Position numbers and translations under genes: made by a program
Source: Thermodesulfobacteriota bacterium
GTDB lineage: Bacteria > Desulfobacterota > Desulfomonilia > Desulfomonilales > Desulfomonilaceae
Length of the DNA stretch: 5,811 nucleotides
NCBI GenBank assembly: GCA_030837305.1
Contig: JAUPKT010000295.1
Location: forward strand, 1-5,811
Direction of reading: 5' to 3'
The notes under the pieces: model-generated
Databases searched by the model: none
Seen by the model: only the letters and a program-made list of their open reading frames with translations
What the model was told of the DNA's origin: nothing
Shown here: piece after piece, positions 1 through 5,731 of the stretch
Numbering within the stretch: the stretch's first letter is position 1
How the letters are laid out: each line of letters starts with the position of its first letter

Positions 1-183
1 CATGAGGTCCGTCAGCACGAGATCGTATGAAGCGGTGTTGAGCAAATCCAGTGCCTGGTCTACTCTCATGGCTCCGTGAACCTGGTGTCCCTCATCTTCC
101 AGAATTCGTCTCACACTCTCATGTACGATCTGTTCGTCATCGATCACAAGAATCGAGGCCTTAGGCTTCCCGCTGAAATTCAT
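1..183 (-). CDS. Response regulator receiver domain protein (partial, N-terminal 61 residues)
   Basis: Two-component response regulator, cut by the left edge of the window. The 61 visible residues form the first half of a receiver (REC) domain. The strand ILVIDDE (residues 11-17) supplies the acidic pair Asp15-Asp16 that holds Mg2+, and the strand YDLVLTDLM places the expected phospho-acceptor Asp at residue 59. The start is an ATG with a strong Shine-Dalgarno AGGAGG five bases upstream. The output domain lies outside the window, so a DNA-binding regulator (for example a sigma-54 activator) and a stand-alone receiver cannot be told apart. The gene is on the same strand as the SfrA-like gene and 66 bases downstream of its stop, with no clear terminator between them, so co-transcription is likely (inference). 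The REC assignment is firm; the signal and target are unknown. Confidence 0.93.
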   Translation of the reverse strand, partial: MNFSGKPKASILVIDDEQIVHESVRRILEDEGHQVHGAMRVDQALDLLNTASYDLVLTDLM

Positions 184-185
184 GG

Positions 186-195
186 CTTCCTCCTT
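186..195 (-). promoter_or_regulatory. Strong ribosome binding site of the response regulator gene
   Basis: The minus strand reads AAGGAGGAAG, with the AGGAGG core five bases before the ATG at 183-181. It is the best Shine-Dalgarno match in the window and fixes the start of the response regulator. It implies that this gene is translated independently and not only by coupling to the gene upstream. Confidence 0.85.
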
Positions 196-206
196 GTTTA
201 CCCTCA

Positions 207-212
207 ATTATA
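207..212 (-). promoter_or_regulatory. Possible -10 box upstream of the response regulator
   Basis: The minus strand carries an exact TATAAT 24 bases before the response regulator start, in the 66-base gap after the SfrA-like gene. No good -35 match lies 16-18 bases upstream (the best windows read TAATCT or AATCTG), and there is no TGn extended -10. It could give the regulator its own promoter inside the operon, but one hexamer in an AT-rich gap is weak evidence. Confidence 0.22.
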
Positions 213-249
213 AACGTTGTCTCACATGCAGATTACATAAATTCACGTT

Positions 250-2874
250 TCACGCCGAGCATCTTTCCCCCTGGGCCGACAGCTTCACACGGCAGACATT
301 CGTATTTTCCTCAAACAGAGAGTATACGCCCAACTCCGGAAAGTTAATCGGCGCTAGAACAAGACCCGGAGAAAAACGGTCAGATAAGACTACCTGCGCG
401 TCGATGAAACCACGAGGAGATTCCGCCCGCACCAGGTCTCCTTCTGAGAGCCCCATGGCTAAAGCATCTTCTCGGTTCATTTCGATATAACCTCTTGGAC
501 AGAGTTGCAGCAGGTTTCTTGAATGTGTGGTGACCGAGCCGAAGTGATACATTGAGTTGGTCGCCATGAGTTCAAATGGGTAGTCTTGTACGAGCGCATC
601 AGATTCTTCCCAAGTCCGGACAGGGGCAAACGAAAAAGGTCTTGCCTGCACAACATTCCGCGCTTCCTTGCGGGATACCGGCAGCACGCCATCATCGGGT
701 AACTTCTGGAAAGAGAGCCCCTTATATGAGGGTATGGTTTCGCACATATCTCGGAAAACATCCTCTACATGATAATACCCCATAGAAAATCCCATTGCAT
801 CTGATATTGATTGTAAAATGGACCAGTCAGGCATGGTCGGTTCAAGGGGCGGTACAGCCTGACGGATCCGTTGCAGGCGGTGTTCGATGTTGGTCATTGT
901 CCCATCTTTTTCTGCAAACGAGGCGGCCGGCAGGATACAATGGGCCATGAGGGACGTAGGAGACGGAAAAATGTTTTGTACGACCAGGAATTCACATTTT
1001 TCGAGTGCGGATTTCCAACGAGCCGCATTTGGATAGTCGGTCAAAGGTTCGGCACCGACCAAATAGAGCCCACGAATTTCGCCGGTTTCTATGCCTGCTG
1101 CTATTTCGTTGGTCGTCCTCCCTTTTCCATAAGGGAGAGTCTTGCCCCATTTCTTTTCAAAAAGTGATCTTACGAGGGCCAGATCCTGATACCCAGGCAT
1201 ATATTCCGGGAGCACGCCCATTTCACACAATCCCAGTATGTTGCCTTTTTCTACTATAGGATAAACCCCGCCTGTTTCCGAACCGATATTTCCGGTAAGA
1301 AAGGCGAGGTTGATAGCGTTCATGATACACTGGAAGCCATTCTCGTGAAGAATCACGTCCCCGCCGAGGATGATGGCAGCGTTAGGGGCCTCCGCCAGCA
1401 GGCGCGCCGCATTCTGAACAGCGTCAAGTGTCATCCCGGTTCGACGAAGTATCCCATTCATGGAGATCTTATCAACGAGGTTCTTCATGGGCAGGAAGTT
1501 AACGGTCCTGTCTCTCACAAACTTCCTGTCCCAGAGGTTCTCATCGAGAATGACCTTCATCAGTCCGAGGAGCAATTCACTATCAGAATATGGTCTTATC
1601 CTTAACCTCAGACGCGCAAATTGGTCGAGGCTCGTCTCACAAGGGTTCACCACGATAACGCTTTTGTCGTATTTCCGAGCCGTCAATTTTATTTTCCAGC
1701 CGATCGCTGGCGTTTCTTCCACAGGGTCGGTTCCGATGATCATTACAACGTCTGCGGCGAGGAGACTTTTCAAGGAATTCCTGATGGTGGGAGACCCAGA
1801 CGTTATTTCGAATGCTCTCTGGACGCGAAGGAGGCTGAAACGGGCTTCGCTATCGATGTTATTTGACCCTATGACCACACGAAAGAACTTCTGAAACGCG
1901 TAGCAATCTTCGTTCGACAATCTGGGAGAAGCTAATCCGGCAATACTATCAGGGCCGGATTCTTTGATTATGCGTTGAAACGTGTTCGCCACCACTGATA
2001 TTGCCTGGTCCCAAAAAACAGGCCTAAAAGTGCCGTTTTCTCTGATAGAGGGTGCTGTGAGGCGAGATGGGTCTTGGATAAGATCATAGGCAAACCGGCC
2101 CCCCACACATAACGTGCCTCGGTTATGCGATTTGGGGTCCGTGGTTATCCGCATAATGTCGTTTCCCTTGGTATTCATCTCCAGTCTACAGCCGGCCGAG
2201 CACAAGGGACAAATGGTGGGAGTCTTTCTCAGTTCCCAGGACCGGGCCCATCCCTTGAACTCTTTATAGGTCATTGCTCCCGTAGGACAAGCCTCGACGC
2301 ACTCACCGCAGAAATCGCAATGCAACGGCCCGCCATCTCGCGTGTTTATTCTTGCGTTGTATCCGACGTCCTCAAGAACCAGCGCGCTTGCACCCACTAC
2401 CTCATGACACACTTTTACACATCGCAGGCATGTTATACAGAGGTTCGGATTATATTGGATGAGAGGCCAATTTCGCACAATGGGCCATTTCTTTCTTTCC
2501 ATCTCGTAGCCCTGGTCTGCAAGTCCCAACCGGTGGGTGAGAGTTTGTATTTCGCATTCACCTGCAGCAGGGCATATCGGGCATTCTAAGGGATGATCCA
2601 TCAGCACGAGCTTCATAACCTCTTCCCGAATCTTTTGAATCCGGGGTGTGTCGGTCCTGATTATCATCCCGTCGCCGGCCACAGTGTTACAGGACGTCAT
2701 GGGTCGCTCAATTCCCTCTATTTCAACCACACACATCCGGCATGAATCCGAGGGGCTTGTCTTCGGATAATAGCAAAGGGTGGGGATCCATATTCCTGCT
2801 TCTTTTGCCGCTTCAAGGATTGTCATCCCTTCGGCCGCCGTTACTTCAACTCCGTCAATGAACAGAACCGGCAT
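250..2874 (-). CDS. sfrA: SfrA-like / NuoG-like iron-sulfur molybdopterin-family oxidoreductase subunit
   Basis: An 874-residue electron-transfer subunit of a probably cytoplasmic NAD(P)H oxidoreductase; no signal peptide or membrane segment is seen. Domain order: [2Fe-2S] ferredoxin fold (about 1-78; Cys34, 45, 48, 62); NuoG His-Cys3 cluster (His94, Cys98, 101, 107); two-cluster ferredoxin (Cys146, 149, 152, 156 and 186, 189, 192, 196); molybdopterin-family [4Fe-4S] site (Cys222, 225, 229, 256); molybdopterin oxidoreductase core (about 275-690); C-terminal molydop-binding domain (about 765-866). Formate dehydrogenase catalysis is not expected: Ser347 stands for Cys/Sec, Leu348 for the active-site His, and Gly258 for Lys of CxKG. 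The layout matches NuoG and SfrA, the large subunit of the Geobacter NADPH-dependent Fe(III) reductase. The start is ATG with GAGG eight bases upstream, 3 bases after the stop of the SfrB-like gene, so translation is probably coupled. The alternative name is NADH-quinone oxidoreductase subunit G family; the SfrA name rests on the SfrB-like neighbour. Confidence 0.85.
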   Translation of the reverse strand: MPVLFIDGVEVTAAEGMTILEAAKEAGIWIPTLCYYPKTSPSDSCRMCVVEIEGIERPMTSCNTVAGDGMIIRTDTPRIQKIREEVMKLVLMDHPLECPICPAAGECEIQTLTHRLGLADQGYEMERKKWPIVRNWPLIQYNPNLCITCLRCVKVCHEVVGASALVLEDVGYNARINTRDGGPLHCDFCGECVEACPTGAMTYKEFKGWARSWELRKTPTICPLCSAGCRLEMNTKGNDIMRITTDPKSHNRGTLCVGGRFAYDLIQDPSRLTAPSIRENGTFRPVFWDQAISVVANTFQRIIKESGPDSIAGLASPRLSNEDCYAFQKFFRVVIGSNNIDSEARFSLLRVQRAFEITSGSPTIRNSLKSLLAADVVMIIGTDPVEETPAIGWKIKLTARKYDKSVIVVNPCETSLDQFARLRLRIRPYSDSELLLGLMKVILDENLWDRKFVRDRTVNFLPMKNLVDKISMNGILRRTGMTLDAVQNAARLLAEAPNAAIILGGDVILHENGFQCIMNAINLAFLTGNIGSETGGVYPIVEKGNILGLCEMGVLPEYMPGYQDLALVRSLFEKKWGKTLPYGKGRTTNEIAAGIETGEIRGLYLVGAEPLTDYPNAARWKSALEKCEFLVVQNIFPSPTSLMAHCILPAASFAEKDGTMTNIEHRLQRIRQAVPPLEPTMPDWSILQSISDAMGFSMGYYHVEDVFRDMCETIPSYKGLSFQKLPDDGVLPVSRKEARNVVQARPFSFAPVRTWEESDALVQDYPFELMATNSMYHFGSVTTHSRNLLQLCPRGYIEMNREDALAMGLSEGDLVRAESPRGFIDAQVVLSDRFSPGLVLAPINFPELGVYSLFEENTNVCRVKLSAQGERCSA

Positions 2875-2877
2875 GAT

Positions 2878-4893
2878 TCAGTCCTCACTCCTTTGATCGG
2901 ATGAATTGTGCCCTCGGGGTCTTTGGGCGCTTGAATCCTTCAATGCACACAAGATGAGATGGAAGCATCTCAAACAACGACTCGCTTCTATGAAAGAACT
3001 CTTCTGAGTTAGTCCCGAATCCACTTCGCGAAAACTTGAGATTCTCTCCTGAATGTCCAGTTTGGATCGCACAGACTGACTTGGAGTGCGCCCTGGTGTA
3101 CGAGCTGTCACCAGTGTGCCGTGATCACGTTCTATTTCTGCAATGAGGTCTTCCATCCATTCGGTTCCGGAGCGGCTGCACGTGCCGTCAACGAGATAGC
3201 GGTGCATCATCTTTGCTGCTCGTTTTCCCCCTGCAATCGCGTGCACTACGGTTAATGGGCCGCTCACTGCGTCGCCTGCCGCAAAAAGACCCGGCCGAGA
3301 GGTCATCATTGTGTGCGGATCCACCTTGATGGTTTCTCTCCGCGTAATTTCCACACCATCTTCCGGGGACAGAAAACTCAGATTCGAACTTTGACCAATG
3401 GCCGGAATGACGGTGTCTGCAAGAAAATCAAAATCAGAACCCTCGATGGGCACGGGACGTCGCCTGCCGCTCTTGTCAGACTCCGCCAGCTCCATCCTGA
3501 TGCACCTCAAACCACAAACCTTTCCCTGGTGGTGAAGAATTGCCACGGGCTGGGTAAGAAAATGGAATTCCACACCCTCCTCGCGAGCGTCTTCGACTTC
3601 CATGGGGTCGGCGGGCATTTCTTCCATGGAGCGTCGATAGATCACCGAAACCTTTGAAGCCCCCATTCTGATGCATGTCCGGGCACAGTCAATGGCTGTG
3701 TTGCCCCCTCCCACAATGACTGTGTGATCTCCTAGAGACACTTCCCTGCCCAGGTTTATATCCCTGAGAAAATCTATCCCCCCAGAGATAAATCCTTCTC
3801 TGTGCTCTTCTTCTCCATTCAGACCAAGCGACGTGGATTTGTGTGAGCCTACCGCCAATAATACGGCCTTAAATCCTTTTTCAAAAAGGCTATGGATGGT
3901 AAATTCTCGACCTAATCTTCCGTGATCAACCAAGATCCCTAAATTACGCAAGATATCAATTTCTCTATTCATGACGTCGCGAGGCTGACGATAGGGTGGA
4001 ATACCTACGGCCACCATGCCTCCCGAATTGGGGAGATCTTCATAAACCGTGACGATGTGACCGAGCCTGTTGAGGTAGTATGCTGCTGAAAGCCCGGCAG
4101 GCCCTGCCCCAATAATGGCAACGGCCGCGCCGGTAAGGTCTATTTTTTCCAGGGGAGGCTCAATGTGGTGAATATGCTCGTAATCCGCAGCCACTCTCTT
4201 GAGAGTCCGTATTGGAATAGCCTCATCACCCATATTGGCTATGCTGCATGCTTTTTCGCACGGTGCCGGACAAATTCTCCCTGTGATGCCGGGGAAAGGC
4301 ATCTCCTCACGAATGATGGCCAGCGCCTCAGCATATCTCAATTCCTGCAGCATCTCGACATAGCCTGGGATGTCAATCCTACAAGGACAAGCATTCATGC
4401 ACGGTGCGGAGATGCTGCCAAGATAGGCGACCGGCTTTTCGGCCACTCCTTTTTCCAGGGCCTTCTCAAAATGGTCGCGGTAATACGTCAGACCGTCGGC
4501 GAGCAATTCTCCTGCACTCTGACAAACTGAACACTTCGCCGCATCATTGAGCACATCCGCCATGTTCATGAGTATGGCCAAGTCACCTGCTCCGCCTTTG
4601 CCATCCATAATACGGTCCAGCGTCGCCAAGATAAGTTTGGACCCCTTTATTCCGGTAATGCATTTTCCACAGCAGTATTTGGCCTGAATCTGCCGGACGT
4701 ATTCCGCTATCATGGGAACAAAATCGAAATCTTCCTCGAACTGCAAGAAACCTTTCCCACTCATGACCGCGACGACATCGTCTGAAAAATGTGTTGGTGA
4801 CGGAAAGGCTTCTTCATGAGTGTAGGCTTCCGGATGTGTTTCGAGGGCATGCACGATGTTCTTTCCCCAACGCCCAGCACGGATTTTCTTCAT
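2878..4893 (-). CDS. sfrB: SfrB-like NAD(P)H oxidoreductase: NuoF-type Fe-S domain fused to GltD-type flavoprotein
   Basis: A 671-residue flavoprotein, the likely NAD(P)H-oxidising subunit of an SfrAB-like cytoplasmic complex. Residues about 60-135 resemble the C-terminal [4Fe-4S] domain of NuoF (CCGKC at 74-78; CSVC at 121-124), without NuoF's FMN/NADH domain. Residues about 155-235 form the GltD-type Fe-S domain (Cys165, 169, 171, 208, 212, 216; GRICPAPCEKAC). FAD binding: GAGPAG at 262-267, acidic Glu285, and LFAAGD at 537-541. NAD(P)H binding: GGGNTAID at 395-402; YRRSMEEMPA from 419 resembles the arginine-containing NADPH loop of GltD. The C-terminus has CLRC (640-643), Cys649 and a hydrophilic tail of about 20 residues. 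An upstream in-frame TTG at 4905 is rejected because the Shine-Dalgarno lies inside that four-codon extension. It is first in the operon, ahead of the SfrA-like gene. GltD itself is unlikely, since no GltB is adjacent and the NuoF-like domain is foreign to GltD. Confidence 0.88.
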   Translation of the reverse strand: MKKIRAGRWGKNIVHALETHPEAYTHEEAFPSPTHFSDDVVAVMSGKGFLQFEEDFDFVPMIAEYVRQIQAKYCCGKCITGIKGSKLILATLDRIMDGKGGAGDLAILMNMADVLNDAAKCSVCQSAGELLADGLTYYRDHFEKALEKGVAEKPVAYLGSISAPCMNACPCRIDIPGYVEMLQELRYAEALAIIREEMPFPGITGRICPAPCEKACSIANMGDEAIPIRTLKRVAADYEHIHHIEPPLEKIDLTGAAVAIIGAGPAGLSAAYYLNRLGHIVTVYEDLPNSGGMVAVGIPPYRQPRDVMNREIDILRNLGILVDHGRLGREFTIHSLFEKGFKAVLLAVGSHKSTSLGLNGEEEHREGFISGGIDFLRDINLGREVSLGDHTVIVGGGNTAIDCARTCIRMGASKVSVIYRRSMEEMPADPMEVEDAREEGVEFHFLTQPVAILHHQGKVCGLRCIRMELAESDKSGRRRPVPIEGSDFDFLADTVIPAIGQSSNLSFLSPEDGVEITRRETIKVDPHTMMTSRPGLFAAGDAVSGPLTVVHAIAGGKRAAKMMHRYLVDGTCSRSGTEWMEDLIAEIERDHGTLVTARTPGRTPSQSVRSKLDIQERISSFREVDSGLTQKSSFIEASRCLRCFHLILCALKDSSAQRPRGHNSSDQRSED
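2883..2886 (-). promoter_or_regulatory. Ribosome binding site of the sfrA-like gene inside the end of sfrB
   Basis: GAGG on the minus strand ends eight bases before the ATG at 2874, within the last codons of the upstream gene. A second SD-like AAAGGAG (2894-2888) lies 13 bases from the start and is probably too far. The arrangement SD, stop TGA, three bases, ATG fits translational coupling that would yield both subunits in similar amounts. Confidence 0.5.
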
Positions 4894-4897
4894 AGCT

Positions 4898-4903
4898 ACC
4901 TCC
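4898..4903 (-). promoter_or_regulatory. Ribosome binding site that decides the sfrB-like start
   Basis: The minus strand reads GGAGGT, then AGCT, then ATG at 4893-4891. The site overlaps the alternative in-frame TTG at 4905-4903, so initiation at the TTG would leave the SD unused. This supports ATG at 4893 and a 671-residue product. Confidence 0.8.
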
Positions 4904-4993
4904 AACCCTCTCCGAGTTCATGAAGCACCTAGACTACAAATTGCGGAAGAAATGGTGATACGTAAAAATTCGTTATCGAGGTTTTGCCTTAAT

Positions 4994-5014
4994 AGCTGCT
5001 GTTTCCAAGCAGCT
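4994..5014. repeat. Perfect inverted repeat, 7-base arms, 7-base loop
   Basis: AGCTGCT, then gtttcca, then AGCAGCT. It lies about 100 bases upstream of the sfrB-like start codon. No T-run follows it on either strand, so it is not an intrinsic terminator. It could be an RNA hairpin in the operon leader or a protein binding site; the function is unknown. Confidence 0.5.
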
Positions 5015-5051
5015 CGTGTATCTCAGAATACGATTGTCGCCGCTATTCCGT

Positions 5052-5069
5052 CTGCGGTCCGTTCCGCAG
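5052..5069. repeat. Perfect inverted repeat, 6-base GC-rich arms, 6-base loop
   Basis: CTGCGG, then tccgtt, then CCGCAG. It could form a stable short hairpin in the leader of the minus-strand operon. No U-tract follows. The arms do not match those of the neighbouring repeats, so these are not copies of one operator. Confidence 0.45.
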
Positions 5070-5152
5070 TAAACTCTCGAGGGAGGCTTGGGCGAAGTAA
5101 GAAAACTTTTTCAAATGAGCGCCCATCTGGTGAAACTTCTCTGCTGTACTTA

Positions 5153-5167
5153 TACGCTGGCAGCGTA
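5153..5167. repeat. 15-base near-perfect palindrome (7-base arms, single central base)
   Basis: TACGCTG, then g, then CAGCGTA. A one-base centre cannot form a normal RNA loop without opening the inner pairs, so a binding site for a dimeric regulator is the more natural reading. It lies 38 bases downstream (in the minus direction) of the possible -10 box at 5210-5205, where a repressor could act. The bound protein is unknown. Confidence 0.5.
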
Positions 5168-5189
5168 CCTGTGTCGAAGGCTTACATGC

Positions 5190-5209
5190 ATAATATAAAC
5201 AGATATTAT
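5190..5209. repeat. AT-rich perfect inverted repeat (7-base arms, 6-base spacer)
   Basis: ATAATAT, then aaacag, then ATATTAT. It overlaps the minus-strand TATAAT at 5210-5205. The AT content makes chance formation likely, but the position over a possible -10 box could matter for an operator. Low confidence in function. Confidence 0.35.
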
Positions 5210-5210
5210 A
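5205..5210 (-). promoter_or_regulatory. Possible -10 box for the sfrBA-like operon
   Basis: An exact TATAAT on the minus strand, upstream of the sfrB-like gene. The hexamer 17 bases upstream reads AGTTCA, a poor -35; a TTGACC nearby is only 7 bases away, too close to pair with it. If used, transcription would begin near 5198 and give a leader of about 300 bases including three of the inverted repeats. An activator-dependent promoter would also tolerate a poor -35. Confidence 0.25.
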
Positions 5211-5275
5211 GTAAATTGGTCAACAAATGAACTCACCAACGAAAAAAATCGCCGATGGGATCGAAACGGCCTTCA

Positions 5276-5304
5276 TTGACTTTGGCTTGTGCCGTTGTTA
5301 GATT
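5276..5304 (+). promoter_or_regulatory. Possible sigma-70 type promoter for the 118-residue protein gene
   Basis: TTGACT (5276-5281; five of six consensus bases) is followed after exactly 17 bases by TAGATT (5299-5304; four of six). It lies about 70 bases upstream of the ATG at 5374 and points towards it. Spacing and position are right, but the -10 box is weak. Confidence 0.4.
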
Positions 5305-5373
5305 CGAGTCATGCACATCCGTGAATGCCCGGCTTTTTGATAGCGGCTCAAATCTATCACATAAGAAAAGAGT

Positions 5374-5730
5374 ATGAACCCTTTCGAGCTTTTCCAATCT
5401 TCAGGAATATACAAAGTAGCCATACTCTATTTTTCTGCTTCAAGGGGGCTGGCCATCATCGGGAGATACGCGCTGGGAAACAATGTTGAAGTGATTCAGA
5501 TATCAGGGGAAGTCGATCCGCATACCGGGAACTTCACTGCTTTGGATTACGTCGGGGGCGATTCCCCAGACCGTTTTCCTGTCGTGTCCCAGAGTGATTT
5601 TGAAGCGCTGGTCTCATTCATCGAGAGTAAGATAGATTCTCAGACCCAGATGAGCGTCATCGAACCCGAGGTCATTCGCACGATCTTGTCTCGAATAACG
5701 ATAGATCCAGCCCGTAAGTATCTGCATTGA
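5374..5730 (+). CDS. Hypothetical protein, 118 residues, unrecognised
   Basis: I do not recognise this protein. It is short and probably soluble: there is no signal peptide, and the moderately hydrophobic stretch at residues 15-30 contains Ser and Arg, so it is not a clear membrane segment. The middle (about 36-75) is rich in Gly, Asp and aromatic residues (for example GEVDPHTGNF), followed by a polar, probably helical segment with FEALVSFIESKID (75-87). There are no cysteines and no catalytic motif I can name. The start is well constrained: an in-frame TAA stands at 5362-5364 and ATG 5374 is the first start after it, though the Shine-Dalgarno is weak (AAGAG, very close). The next gene begins one base after its stop, so the two probably form an operon with a TatD-like hydrolase. 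Its reality rests on length, lack of a better overlapping frame, and this tight junction. Confidence 0.72.
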   Translation: MNPFELFQSSGIYKVAILYFSASRGLAIIGRYALGNNVEVIQISGEVDPHTGNFTALDYVGGDSPDRFPVVSQSDFEALVSFIESKIDSQTQMSVIEPEVIRTILSRITIDPARKYLH

Positions 5731-5731
5731 C

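Larger units (their letters stand above)
4894..5373. other. Divergent intergenic region (480 bases) without a convincing gene
   Basis: This stretch separates the minus-strand sfrBA-like operon from the plus-strand pair of genes, so it should hold promoters for both directions. I see no protein-coding frame with a good ribosome site. It contains four short perfect inverted repeats (5190-5209, 5153-5167, 5052-5069, 4994-5014), a TATAAT on the minus strand at 5210-5205, and a TTGACT/TAGATT pair on the plus strand. I found no convincing sigma-54 GG-N10-GC site on either strand by eye. The minus-strand leader of the sfrB-like gene could be about 300 bases if the TATAAT is used. Confidence 0.75.

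Noticed and set aside
212..250. AAACGT...ACGTTT inverted repeat between the sfrA-like gene and the response regulator, considered as a terminator.
   Set aside because: The arms are six bases and AT-rich, the loop is 27 bases, and no T-run follows on the minus strand. It is not a credible intrinsic terminator.
250..2874. Annotation of the 874-residue protein as a catalytic formate dehydrogenase alpha subunit.
   Set aside because: The catalytic Cys/Sec and His positions are Ser and Leu, and the CxKG Lys is Gly. There is also no in-frame TGA that could encode selenocysteine at the site.
2878..4893. Annotation of the flavoprotein as glutamate synthase small subunit (GltD).
   Set aside because: The extra NuoF-like N-terminal domain and the adjacent NuoG-like gene, with no GltB, argue for an SfrB-type subunit instead.
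4903..4905. TTG start giving a 675-residue SfrB-like protein.
   Set aside because: The GGAGGT Shine-Dalgarno overlaps this codon and is properly spaced for the ATG at 4893, so the longer form is not supported.
5043..5126. A 27-residue minus-strand open frame in the leader of the sfrB-like gene.
   Set aside because: It has only a weak SD-like GAGAAG about nine bases upstream, no regulatory codon runs, and lies about 150 bases from the sfrB start. It is too short to separate from chance without conservation or ribosome profiling.
4856..5230. Plus-strand open frame of 124 codons covering part of the divergent intergenic region.
   Set aside because: Its first ATG lies antisense inside the 5' end of the sfrB-like gene and has no ribosome site. 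A later in-frame ATG (4952) has only a weak GGAAGA. The translation resembles no family I know and would fill the region expected to hold the operon's promoter. Chance is the simplest explanation, though a database search could reopen it.
5281..5300. A GGCTTGTGCCGTTG stretch considered as a sigma-54 -24/-12 promoter on the plus strand.
   Set aside because: Ten bases after the GG the dinucleotide is TG, not the near-invariant GC, and the rest matches poorly.
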